This document shows positions 52,040 through 63,313 of a DNA stretch of 64,000 nucleotides, piece by piece. The DNA is taken from positions 1 to 64,000 of the forward strand of contig JAKFFE010000022.1 in assembly GCA_036675345.1 (NCBI GenBank), given 5' to 3'. Under the pieces are notes generated by a model. That model worked only from the letters and a program-made list of their open reading frames with translations, did not search any database and was not told the origin of the DNA. Source of the stretch: JALYOC01 sp036675345. GTDB lineage: Bacteria; Myxococcota; Myxococcia; Myxococcales; Myxococcaceae. How positions within the stretch are numbered: position 1 is the first letter of the stretch; each line of letters opens with the position of its first letter. The position numbers and the translations under genes were made by a program.

Positions 52040-52243
52040 CGAGGCGTCTTGATCATAGCGGTTCGGGGGCCCAGGCGGGGGGGTGATCTCTCCCGGGCCA
52101 GGGGAGGTGGACCGTCCACTGGCTGGGCAAGGTCACCCCGCACGCCTGCCTGCTCCCCGTGCAGAGAGGGAACGCCTCTGTCGTCCCGGCGTGCAGCCCT
52201 GCCCGGGAGTGGTCACCTCGCCTGAAGGAGGACTCCCCGAAAA

Positions 52244-52966
52244 ATGGATGCCATCGAGCTCTTGAAGCAGGACCACCGTGCGGTGGAGAGGCTGTTCAGA
52301 CAATTCGAGCACGCCACCCGCAAGGACCAGAAGAAGAAGATCGCCACCGAGGTGGTGCACGAGCTGTCGCGGCACGCGGCGATCGAGGAGCAGCTGCTCT
52401 ATCCGTCGATCCGGGAGCGGGCCAAGCAGCTGGAGGACCTGACCCTGGAGGCGCTGGAGGAGCACCACGTCACCAAGTGGCTGGTGCACGAGATCGACAA
52501 CCTGCCGGTGGAGCACGAGCGCTTCGACGCCAAGATGGCGGTGCTCAAGGAGACTGTCCTCCACCACGTGAAGGAGGAGGAGGGCGAGCTGTTCCCGAAG
52601 ATGCGCCGCGCCTTCAAGCAGGACGAGCTGGAGCTGCTGGGGGTGATGCTGGAGGAGGCCAAGAAGCTGGCCCCCACCCATCCCCATCCGCGGCTGGGGG
52701 ATGAGCCTCCCGGGAACTTCGTGGTCGGCACCCTGGCCGCGCTGCTGGATCGCGCGCGAGACCTGGTCCGGGGCACCGCCGGAAAGGGGATGGACCTGGT
52801 GAGGGACACCGCTGGGAAGGGGATGGAGCTGGTCCGTCGCCAGACCGCCCGGGCCCTCCCCCGACGGGCGACCCGGGCGGGCACCAAGCGGGTGGCGCGG
52901 GCCACCGCGGCCAAGACCCGGCGGACGGCGACGAAGCGGAAGCCGGGGCCCAACAAGCGCCGGTAG
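52244..52966 (+). CDS. Hemerythrin HHE protein with histone-like basic tail
   Basis: A 240-aa protein. The first ~135 residues are an HHE hemerythrin bundle with di-iron ligand candidates LLKQDHRAVE, LSRHAAIEEQLLYP, LEEHHVTKWLVHE and LHHVKEEEGELFP. Such domains bind O2, NO or iron. A hinge and a twice-repeated GKGM(D/E)LVR segment follow. The last ~45 residues are Arg/Lys/Ala/Thr/Pro-rich like the tails of histone H1-type proteins, suggesting nucleic-acid binding. GGAGGA about 10 bp upstream of ATG 52244 supports the start. It is convergent with nnrS. Confidence 0.8.
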   Translation: MDAIELLKQDHRAVERLFRQFEHATRKDQKKKIATEVVHELSRHAAIEEQLLYPSIRERAKQLEDLTLEALEEHHVTKWLVHEIDNLPVEHERFDAKMAVLKETVLHHVKEEEGELFPKMRRAFKQDELELLGVMLEEAKKLAPTHPHPRLGDEPPGNFVVGTLAALLDRARDLVRGTAGKGMDLVRDTAGKGMELVRRQTARALPRRATRAGTKRVARATAAKTRRTATKRKPGPNKRR

Positions 52967-53032
52967 GCACCGCGGTCTCAGGCTTCCGGCCCTCCGCCAG
53001 GTGCAGCGGGCCGGGGCGCCTGACGGCTGCTT

Positions 53033-54193
53033 TCAGTGCTCGCGGCCGTCCAGTCGCGGCTGCCACAGGAAGGGCACCACCCGCAGGCCGATCAGCGCGA
53101 AGCACAGCGCCCACCCGGTGGCGGCCAGGGCCACCCAGGTGACGTACTGGGCCGGCCACAGCTGGGTGGCCACCAGCCGGAAGAAGGCGCCGGCGCCCAT
53201 CGCCGCGAAGCCCAGCTTGTCCGAGGCGGTGAAGAGGATCTTCCGGGCGGTGTGTCCCTGGGCGATCCGGATCAGCATCGCGGGGATGATCAGCCCCATG
53301 CACAGGAAGGTGAAGGCGTGGGTGGCCGGGGTGCCGATCCCCACCCCCCAGCCCACGTAGCGCAGGGACGCCAGGGCCAGGTGGATCACCAGCCCCAGGT
53401 ACCCGGCGAACATGATCCCGTTGCCAAAGGTCCGCAGCCCCACCAGCGGCTTCCAGAGCACCCAGCGGACGAACAGCAGCAGCGCCGCCGCGCCCAGCAC
53501 CCCCGCCGCCAGCCGCGCCGGCAGCAGGGCCTCGAAGGCGGAGATCAGCACCAGCGCCTTGATCGGCAGGTCCAGCCAGGGGGAACGGGGGAGGGTGACG
53601 TTCTCGGTGCCCTTCATGAACTGGGTGATGGTCCGCTCGAACATCACCGCGAAGGCCAGCCGGAAGATGCCCACCGAGAGGGTGATCCCCACCGTATAGG
53701 TGGGCAGGTGCAGCAGCAGTCCGCGGGCCACCAGGAACAGCGGCAGGGCGACGATGAAGAAGCCGTTGTCCGGGAAGAAGGTGTCCTGCCGCCGGTATCG
53801 GACCAGGGTCCAGACCAGGTACCCGATCACGTAGGCCCCGAAGGCGTAGAGCAACACCAGCCGCAGCGGCCACAGCGGGCCCTCCGTGGGCAGCAGGACC
53901 CCTACCCGCTCCAGCAGCCACAGCAGGGCCGCCAGGGCCAGCGGGCCGCCGTGCATCCCGCGGATCTTCACCCAGTTCTTGCTGGCGGTGAGGAGGAAGC
54001 CGCCCAGCACCGCCCAGCCGAAGCCGAACAGCATCTCGTGGGCGTGCCACTGCACCGGGGCCAGCCCGGAGGCGGGCAGGGTCAGCACCCCGGAGAAGAC
54101 CAGCGCCCACAGCGCCGGCAGCAGCACCGCGGCCAGGAAGGCGAGGGTGAAGAAGGGCCGGAAGCCGACCAGCCAGACTGGGTGTTTGAACAT
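53033..54193 (-). CDS. nnrS: NnrS family heme/copper membrane protein
   Basis: A 386-aa protein with about 12 membrane helices. The NnrS signatures are visible: FRPFFTLAFLAAV near the start, WHAHEMLFGFGWAVLGGFLLTA near 55-75, and a HAFTFLCMGLIIPAMLIRIAQGHTAR region later. NnrS proteins protect against nitric oxide and related stress. ATG at 54193 has GGGGAG nine bases upstream; sequence further upstream in frame reads as non-coding. It faces the hemerythrin gene. I saw no clear Fnr/Nnr box (TTGAT-N4-ATCAA) in the 175-bp upstream gap. Confidence 0.92.
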   Translation of the reverse strand: MFKHPVWLVGFRPFFTLAFLAAVLLPALWALVFSGVLTLPASGLAPVQWHAHEMLFGFGWAVLGGFLLTASKNWVKIRGMHGGPLALAALLWLLERVGVLLPTEGPLWPLRLVLLYAFGAYVIGYLVWTLVRYRRQDTFFPDNGFFIVALPLFLVARGLLLHLPTYTVGITLSVGIFRLAFAVMFERTITQFMKGTENVTLPRSPWLDLPIKALVLISAFEALLPARLAAGVLGAAALLLFVRWVLWKPLVGLRTFGNGIMFAGYLGLVIHLALASLRYVGWGVGIGTPATHAFTFLCMGLIIPAMLIRIAQGHTARKILFTASDKLGFAAMGAGAFFRLVATQLWPAQYVTWVALAATGWALCFALIGLRVVPFLWQPRLDGREH

Positions 54194-54368
54194 GTGGACG
54201 CTCCCCGGGGGGCAACTGGTAGTTGATGCCGGCGGGCGAAGCCAGCGGGTTTGAATCGACCTCCGGCGTTGTGGAACTGGACTCCGGAGGCACAAGCGAC
54301 GTACTCGGGCCGTTCGCGCGGAAGAGAGCGCGCGGGTACCGGGCGTCGCCTGGGAAAGGCGACAAGCG

Positions 54369-55439
54369 ATGCAGCCGTTTACGTGGCACTCGGAGAGTGA
54401 TGAGCCGGCACCCACCAAGTTCACCGAGGTGGATGATCGCCTCAGCGCGGCGGTGGGCCTGCGCCGCCTCAAGGCGGGCGAGTTCCTGCTCTTCACCGGG
54501 GACTTCCACAACGGCAAGCAGCTGATTGGCGCCCTGGCGCGGCGGCTGACCACCCGCCACCAGCCCAAGACTCCGCTGGAGGCCTTCCGGTCCGAGCGGC
54601 GGATGCGGGAGCTGGAGCACCACACCCTGTCCCGGGTGCTGGTCTCGCTGGACCGCAACTACAAGCTGTCCTTGTCGCGCGCGCCCGACGTGGCGGAGGC
54701 GTGTCGCGCCGCCTGGGGGCCGGCCACCAGCGATCAGACCCTGGTCCCGTTCAAGGCGCTGCTGGGGATGCTGGGGGCGGCCGAGTGGCGCGCCAAGGGG
54801 CTGGCGGTGCCGGGGCTGAAGGGGATGATCCGCCCCGCCTATGGGGTGTACCTGCCGACCCGCACCGACTACGTGGAGCTGCTGGGGACGGTGGGGGAGG
54901 TGAAGGGGAAGGTGTTCGACATCGGCACCGGCACCGGGGTGCTGTCCTTCCTCCTCCTCCAGCGGGGCGCCAGCCACGCCATCGGCACCGACATCGATCC
55001 CCGCGCCATCGCCTGCGCGCGGGAGAACGCGGCCGCGCTGGGGCTGGCCAAGAAGTTCGAGGCGCTGGAGACCGACCTCTTTCCGCCCGGCCGCGCGGAC
55101 CTGGTGGTCTGCAACCCGCCCTGGATCCCGGAGGCCCCCAAGAACCGGCTGGACCGCGCGGTGTTCGACGCCGACGGACGCTTCCTCTCCGAGTTCATCC
55201 GGGGCCTCCCCGAGCACCTCCAGCCGGGCGGCACCGGGCTGTTGCTGCTCTCGGATCTGGCGGTCTTGCTGGGGCTGCGCTCCCCCACCTGGCTGGACGA
55301 ACAGCTGGCCGCGGCGGGGCTGAAGGTGAAGTGGACCCGCTTCACCCCCGCCCGCCACGGGAAGGCGAAGGATCCTAACGATCCGCTGCACGCGGTGCGG
55401 TCCAAGGAGGTCACCACCCTCTACGCCCTGCAGGCGTAG
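54369..55439 (+). CDS. SAM-dependent methyltransferase with NPPW motif
   Basis: A 356-aa protein. The N-terminal ~170 residues are a non-catalytic region. A Rossmann methyltransferase domain follows with VFDIGTGTGVLSFLLL (motif I), AIGTDIDPRAIACAREN and DLVVCNPPWIPE. NPPW/NPPY motifs are found in enzymes that methylate amide or exocyclic amino nitrogens (PrmC, RsmC, N6-adenine enzymes). RNA or protein target is unknown. ATG at 54369 is divergent from nnrS. Confidence 0.85.
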   Translation: MQPFTWHSESDEPAPTKFTEVDDRLSAAVGLRRLKAGEFLLFTGDFHNGKQLIGALARRLTTRHQPKTPLEAFRSERRMRELEHHTLSRVLVSLDRNYKLSLSRAPDVAEACRAAWGPATSDQTLVPFKALLGMLGAAEWRAKGLAVPGLKGMIRPAYGVYLPTRTDYVELLGTVGEVKGKVFDIGTGTGVLSFLLLQRGASHAIGTDIDPRAIACARENAAALGLAKKFEALETDLFPPGRADLVVCNPPWIPEAPKNRLDRAVFDADGRFLSEFIRGLPEHLQPGGTGLLLLSDLAVLLGLRSPTWLDEQLAAAGLKVKWTRFTPARHGKAKDPNDPLHAVRSKEVTTLYALQA

Positions 55440-55543
55440 CCGGCTGGATCCCGGGGACAGGTGCCCGCGCCTGACGGGAGCGCCACCTTCCAGCCCAGTC
55501 CTCCTGCAGTCCGTCCGCGGGACGGTGGGGAGGTGCAATCCGG

Positions 55544-56548
55544 ATGGCCGCAGGAGTGAACCCCGGCGAGGCTCCGCTGCGCCCCCGGCGCGGGCGGCTG
55601 CTCTCCTGGTTCGTGGGGCTGGCCCTGCTGGGGATGGTGGTCTTCCTGGCCACCCACTGGTCCGAAGAACGCGACTTCGCCCGGCTGCTGCTGCGCGCGG
55701 CTCCGGGCTGGTTGGCGGGGGCGGCGGTGCTGCAGGCTGCCACCTACCTGGCCCAGGCGGCGGTGTGGGTGGTGGTGCTGCGACGGACCCGGTTCCAGGT
55801 CTCGCTGTGGGACCTGTACCGGATGAGCGTCGCCAAGCTGTTCGTGGATCAGGCGATCCCCTCTGCCGGGCTCAGCGGCACCCTGCTGATCGTCCGCGGA
55901 CTGCAGCGACGCGGAGTGGAGCGCGGACCGGTGATGGCCTGCGTGGTGGTGGAGACGCTGAGCAACTTCACCGCCTTCGTGGTGGCGCTGCTGCTGGCGC
56001 TGGCCTGGGTGGCCTCACGGGGACACGGGGACGCGCGGCTGTGGACGGTCTCCGCGGTCTTCGTGGTCAGCCTCGCCGCGCTGACCGCGCTGGTGAGGGT
56101 GCTCTCCGGAGGCGGGCGGGCCCGTCTGCCCCGGCTGCTGGGGAGGATCCCGGGGGCCCGCACCCTGGTGCAGGCGCTGGCGGAGGCGCCGGCCTCGCTG
56201 GCGCACCGTCCGCGGATCCTGCTGGAGGCCACCTGGTTGAACTTCGTCATCCACCTGCTGGACACCGCCACCCTGTGGTTCCTCCTGCGCTCGGTCGGCG
56301 CCGAGGCCTCGTGGTCGGGGGTGTTCGCCGCCTTCATGCTCTCCACCCTGGCCCGAACGGTGGGGATCGTCCCCGGAGGGCTGGGCACCTTCGAGGCGGC
56401 GGCGATCGGCACCCTGCTCCTGGTGGGCGTCCCGGCCTCCGCCGCGTTGGCCGCCACCTTGCTGTTCCGCGGCTTCAGCTTCTTCATCCCCCTGGTGCCC
56501 GGACTGCTGCTCTCGCACGCGGAGCTGAGACGACAGGGGCCGCGATGA
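55544..56548 (+). CDS. LPG-synthase-transmembrane / flippase-like protein, copy 1
   Basis: A 334-aa membrane protein of the UPF0104/lysylphosphatidylglycerol synthase membrane-domain family, with about eight helices. Motifs shared with its neighbour are VDQAIPSAGLSGTLL near 103 and GIVPGGLGTFEAAAI near 270. These proteins flip or transfer lipids; the soluble aminoacyl-transferase half of MprF is absent. ATG at 55544 gives a Pro/Arg-rich N-terminus and then the first helix. The downstream paralog overlaps by 4 bp. Confidence 0.85.
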   Translation: MAAGVNPGEAPLRPRRGRLLSWFVGLALLGMVVFLATHWSEERDFARLLLRAAPGWLAGAAVLQAATYLAQAAVWVVVLRRTRFQVSLWDLYRMSVAKLFVDQAIPSAGLSGTLLIVRGLQRRGVERGPVMACVVVETLSNFTAFVVALLLALAWVASRGHGDARLWTVSAVFVVSLAALTALVRVLSGGGRARLPRLLGRIPGARTLVQALAEAPASLAHRPRILLEATWLNFVIHLLDTATLWFLLRSVGAEASWSGVFAAFMLSTLARTVGIVPGGLGTFEAAAIGTLLLVGVPASAALAATLLFRGFSFFIPLVPGLLLSHAELRRQGPR

Positions 56549-57525
56549 GTCCGGTCCCGTCCGAGTGTGTCCCCCGGCCACCCGCGCGCCACTGGCTCTC
56601 GTGGTTGATCGGCGCGGCGCTGATCGGCGCGGTGGTGCTGGGGGCGCTGCACTTCTCCGAGGCGCGCGAGTTTGCCCGGCTGGCGGATCAGGCCCAGCCG
56701 TGGTGGCTGCTGGCGGCGGTGGGACTGCAGCTGATCACCTATCCCGCCGCGGGGCAGGTCTACCGGGGGGTGATCCGCGCCGGAGGGGGCGCGCTGACGG
56801 TGGCCGCGGCCACCCGGATGACCCTGACCAAGCTGTTCGTGGGCCAGGCGGTCCCCTCCGCCGGGCTCAGCGGGCTGGTGGTGCTGGCCAACCGGCTGGA
56901 GCAGGCCGGGGTGCCGCGGTCGGTGATCGCCGCCGGGATCGTGGTGGACCTGGCCTCCTACTACGCGGCCTATCTGCTCAGCCTGCTGCTGGCGTTGGGG
57001 GTGGCCGCCCAGCGGGGGGAGGCCAACCGGCTCCTGGTGGGGGTGTCCCTGGGGTTCTTCGTCTTCGCCCTCGGAGTGGGCGGGGTGCTGCTGGTGTTGG
57101 CCGGGGCCACCCGGAAGCGGCTCCCGCTGCGGCGGCGCTGGCAGCGTCCCCTGCGGCTGTTGATCGACTACATCGAGGAGGCGGACCCGTGGCTGGCCCG
57201 GCGGCCCTGGCTGCTGCTGCAGGGCGCCGTCTGCCACCTGTCGGTGGTGTTCCTGGACGCCGCCACCTTGTGGGTGTTGATCCGCTCCCTGGGGGCCCAG
57301 GGCCCCGCGGGCGGGGTGTTCGCCAGCCTGATGATGGCCAGCCTGCTGCGCACCCTCGGCTTCATTCCCGGAGGGTTGGGCACCTTCGAGGCCGCCTCGG
57401 TGGTCACCCTGCATCTGGTGGGCGTGCCCACCGCAGCGGCGCTGGCCGCCACCCTCTTGTTTCGCGGGCTGAGCTTCTGGCTGCCGATGATCCCCGGCGC
57501 CTGGTTCGCCCGCCGCCCGCTGTGA
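56545..57525 (+). CDS. LPG-synthase-transmembrane / flippase-like protein, copy 2
   Basis: A 326-aa paralog of the preceding gene in tandem (ATGA overlap). It has the same helix layout and signature positions: VGQAVPSAGLSGLVV and GFIPGGLGTFEAASVV, with LFRGLSFWLPMIPG near the C-terminus. ATG at 56545 is fixed by the overlap. The pair arose by duplication and may work as a heterodimer or on two lipid substrates; the function is unproven. Confidence 0.85.
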   Translation: MSPVPSECVPRPPARHWLSWLIGAALIGAVVLGALHFSEAREFARLADQAQPWWLLAAVGLQLITYPAAGQVYRGVIRAGGGALTVAAATRMTLTKLFVGQAVPSAGLSGLVVLANRLEQAGVPRSVIAAGIVVDLASYYAAYLLSLLLALGVAAQRGEANRLLVGVSLGFFVFALGVGGVLLVLAGATRKRLPLRRRWQRPLRLLIDYIEEADPWLARRPWLLLQGAVCHLSVVFLDAATLWVLIRSLGAQGPAGGVFASLMMASLLRTLGFIPGGLGTFEAASVVTLHLVGVPTAAALAATLLFRGLSFWLPMIPGAWFARRPL

Positions 57526-57540
57526 GCCGGCGACCCGGCC

Positions 57541-60516
<2,976 letters not shown>

Positions 60517-60721
60517 GAGCGGCCGATTCTACCGAGGGCGGAGGCTTGCTGCTCCTCGAATCCGTTGAGAGCGCTACCAAACAAGAGTTCCGCTTCATTG
60601 GACCGGCGCCGACGCATCGATACTCAGCGAAGCTCGGTGCCATTCAAGTCCTGAGTTCGAGAGTCGCTCCCGAAAGCGTGCGAAAGCACTGCGGTAGGCG
60701 GGCAACTTGGGCGGCCACGCA
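60517..60721. other. Intergenic junction at the edge of the low-GC island
   Basis: About 205 bp with no gene, upstream of the PilZ-Hsp70 gene and downstream of the HNH gene's stop. Base composition falls here toward the island. No tRNA, repeat or attachment site was recognised. Confidence 0.4.
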
Positions 60722-62287
60722 TTAGCTGCGACCGCTACCCAGGCACGCTCGAAGGTTCCTCCCGCGTCGCCTTAGGAAATCGCCAATCCATTGGCGCTTT
60801 CGCAGAATGTCGACAGGTGCGGTTCGCTCTTGAATTGGCACATAGCGGCCTCGGATCATGAGTTCGTCTCCGGCGTTACACCCAAGAACCAATTCCTGGT
60901 GCCTATGGAGCTCGAGAGGACCAGTCGCGTGAACGCCGTTCACGAGCACAAAGTCGATATATGTGACCTCTGACTCTAGTTCAGCAACGACGACTTCGCT
61001 GACCCCGGCAGGAACGATCACGTGCTCGTTGGTTGCGCGATCCGCCGAGGTTGTGAACAATTCCCCGCCGTAGGTCATGGTGTTGTCACTGTTTCCAAAA
61101 AACAGATGCGGACAACAGCCAATTTCCCAGAACTTGTCGTACACGTAGGTGAGACGCGGGTCAAAGGTGCGAATATCGGACTGGGTCAAGAGCCCGTCAA
61201 ATTCAAATATCACGGAGCGCGGCCTCAGCTCGGGGCCGACCATCCGCATTGCGCTCGAAACCGCTATGCCTTGTAGAGCTCGGGTCTCAGTCATTCCGTC
61301 GGCATGGATTGAATGCTCAATAGACTCTCCCGCCCAGGGGTCCGTGGGCCGATGAAGGAGGCATCCAGTCGGCACAAGCACGCTATCGCCAGGATGTATC
61401 TTCACGCTGGGAAGCAGCGTTGACTGGCGCACGGGCTCATTCAGGCTACTTGGTCTCCCTTCGATGTAAGTCACCTCCAAGGCCCTTAATCTCAAGGCAA
61501 CCTTGGAGACGTTTGTTATCGAAAGGAAAACAGGGATCAGGCGAGCCACGTCTGCCCATTCCTCAAAGGCAGTCGCCTCAGAATCCCCGGCACACTCGAG
61601 AACTGGAGTGAGGTGGGTTGGCGCAACGAGCTCGTGGAGGGGTACTCCGGCGTCGAGTAGGGAGCAGAGGTCCGGCGCGGTCTCGCGGGCAAGTGCACGG
61701 AACTCCTCCTCGCTCAGGATCCTGCTGCCGAGTGATGCTCCCATACGTGGGTGTAGTCCGGCCTGGCTCGCTCCCTCCGGATGTCTGAGGAGGAAGTCCT
61801 GAACTGAAGGATGTGAGCCGATTTGCATCAGTCCGTGTCCGAGGACGCGCCTGGCAATGGATGGGCCAATGGGACCTGGGAAGAGATGTGAGTGTCCATT
61901 TGGCTTCGGTGAGAACGACAACTCGCCGGCGAGAATGGCTTTGGCCGTGTCGTTGTTTCTGCATACCCAGTAGGCAATGTCAATCAGTTCTGTCTTTGTT
62001 TCGCCAATCCTGTGTTCTCTTACGAGTGCGAGCCAGGTGTCTCTGGCCAGGCGAAGCTCCGAGGCGGCGTATTTGGTGCCTCGAGGATGATTGGGATTGT
62101 AGTGGCCGGCATCGGCGTGACAGTCGAAACATAGTGCAATGGCGTTCTCGAGTGTGTTCGGGCCGCCTTCTGATTCTGCTTGGATGTGGTGGATCTCGAT
62201 CTTCAGCCCTGAGTGGCGATGGCAAACGCAGCAGTGCCTGGCCGACAACGCCAACATCTGATCTCGAATTGTGCGTGGAAAGCCCAC
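60722..62287 (-). CDS. HNH nuclease with large C-terminal domain
   Basis: A 521-aa protein. Residues ~14-75 are an HNH endonuclease with a zinc site: HCCVCHRH, IEIHHIQAESEGGPNTLEN and ALCFDCHADAGHY. The ~400 residues after it are unrecognised. They include a helical part (120-260) and a beta-rich part (about 265-480), with repeated cysteines and a TYGGELFTT segment. Start GTG at 62287 lacks a good ribosome site. GC content is visibly lower than in flanking genes, which indicates recent transfer. It lies 74 bp downstream of the zinc-ribbon/DUF4145-like gene on the same strand. Confidence 0.75.
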   Translation of the reverse strand: MGFPRTIRDQMLALSARHCCVCHRHSGLKIEIHHIQAESEGGPNTLENAIALCFDCHADAGHYNPNHPRGTKYAASELRLARDTWLALVREHRIGETKTELIDIAYWVCRNNDTAKAILAGELSFSPKPNGHSHLFPGPIGPSIARRVLGHGLMQIGSHPSVQDFLLRHPEGASQAGLHPRMGASLGSRILSEEEFRALARETAPDLCSLLDAGVPLHELVAPTHLTPVLECAGDSEATAFEEWADVARLIPVFLSITNVSKVALRLRALEVTYIEGRPSSLNEPVRQSTLLPSVKIHPGDSVLVPTGCLLHRPTDPWAGESIEHSIHADGMTETRALQGIAVSSAMRMVGPELRPRSVIFEFDGLLTQSDIRTFDPRLTYVYDKFWEIGCCPHLFFGNSDNTMTYGGELFTTSADRATNEHVIVPAGVSEVVVAELESEVTYIDFVLVNGVHATGPLELHRHQELVLGCNAGDELMIRGRYVPIQERTAPVDILRKRQWIGDFLRRRGRNLRACLGSGRS

Positions 62288-62361
62288 TGGGAAATGGCAC
62301 CAAGAGAACGGAGAGCGCGTGCGTGAGGCGAACCTAAGAAGATCGCTGACAAGCAGCTTGG

Positions 62362-63141
62362 TTATTTATCAAAGAGATAGCCCCAAGGCGATTTGCGCCG
62401 TCGCCCCTTTGCCCTATTGATCTGGCGGGTGAGTTTCGTCAGGAAGGCCTTGTTCCCGTCAAAAAGTTCGGCAAGGACATGTTCCAGAATCTGAAAGCCA
62501 TCGAGCGTGTCCTCTCGGCGAAGACATCGTCCCCCGTGGCTTGCATCGTTTCCCAGCCACTTTAGCGCCATGAGATTCTTCGCTAGGTCTGGTTTTCTAT
62601 GAGCAAACCGTTCGATTCGTTGATGTAGGCTTAGACGCCTGAAGTCGCCTTTCGGAGTTCGTGCCTTTTTGGGGATCTTTAGGTGCGTGAGGAGAAGCTC
62701 GACGCAAGATCTGATCCGGTTGGCTGAAGCGTCTGCATCATTCCAATACAGTGCAAATGCCCGTTCGAGTTCCGTGGCAAGCGACCTAGGGCAGTTGGTG
62801 GGAACTCGGATTATTGCCGGCGCGGGCTCGAGATGAGAAGGCGAAAACGTCGTGACCAATGCTCTGTCGTTGGACGGATGCTCCTTGATCAGAGAGCTCC
62901 CACTGGCGGCCACTGGCGTGGCGCACGCACTACATCGAAGCATTCCGGAAAATACGCCCTCATAGAGGCTCATCGGGATGCAGTTAGTCGCCTGTGCTTG
63001 AGCAGTCTCCCGCGTCGCTTCTTCATGGAAGCTCCCAGGAATTGGAAGCAATGTTCCTCGCGAGCACGTTGAACATCGCCACCCAGTGTCAACGTCGTCG
63101 GCCTGGAAAGTCGCAAGCCATTGCGCGCGTTCGAAGGTCAT
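62362..63141 (-). CDS. DUF4145-like protein with N-terminal zinc ribbon
   Basis: A 259-aa protein. WRCSTCSRGTLLP and MLRCSACATP look like the two halves of an N-terminal zinc ribbon. The C-terminal half matches the DUF4145 pattern: helix with SANRIRSCVELLLTHL, LSLHQRIERFA, and the ending LKWLGNDASHGG. DUF4145 domains are common in or beside restriction enzymes and other defence genes. ATG at 63141 with AGGA close upstream is preferred; a TTG 14 codons earlier is possible. Low GC, and in operon order with the HNH gene. Confidence 0.75.
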   Translation of the reverse strand: MTFERAQWLATFQADDVDTGWRCSTCSRGTLLPIPGSFHEEATRETAQAQATNCIPMSLYEGVFSGMLRCSACATPVAASGSSLIKEHPSNDRALVTTFSPSHLEPAPAIIRVPTNCPRSLATELERAFALYWNDADASANRIRSCVELLLTHLKIPKKARTPKGDFRRLSLHQRIERFAHRKPDLAKNLMALKWLGNDASHGGRCLRREDTLDGFQILEHVLAELFDGNKAFLTKLTRQINRAKGRRRKSPWGYLFDK

Positions 63142-63313
63142 AGATCCTGAAAGAGTCTCGGTTGGACAGGAGTAGAGGTTCAACTGGGAGCCGCGCTTGC
63201 TTTGCGGTTCGAGTTCCAGGCAGGGACCTTGCTAAAGGTCACCGAGCCTGACGCGTTGCGTCGGTTTCGCGAGAGCGAGGACTCGAAAGTCCGACTGTTA
63301 GGGTCCGCCCCCC

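Noticed and set aside
54194..54368. Fnr/Nnr-type site between nnrS and the methyltransferase gene
   Set aside because: Only half-sites such as TTGAT occur, with no matching inverted half at the right spacing.
63202..63300. GGTTCGAGTTCC and GGACT-CGAA-AGTCC, resembling tRNA arms
   Set aside because: The flanking bases do not form a T-arm stem or an acceptor stem, so there is no tRNA or tRNA fragment.
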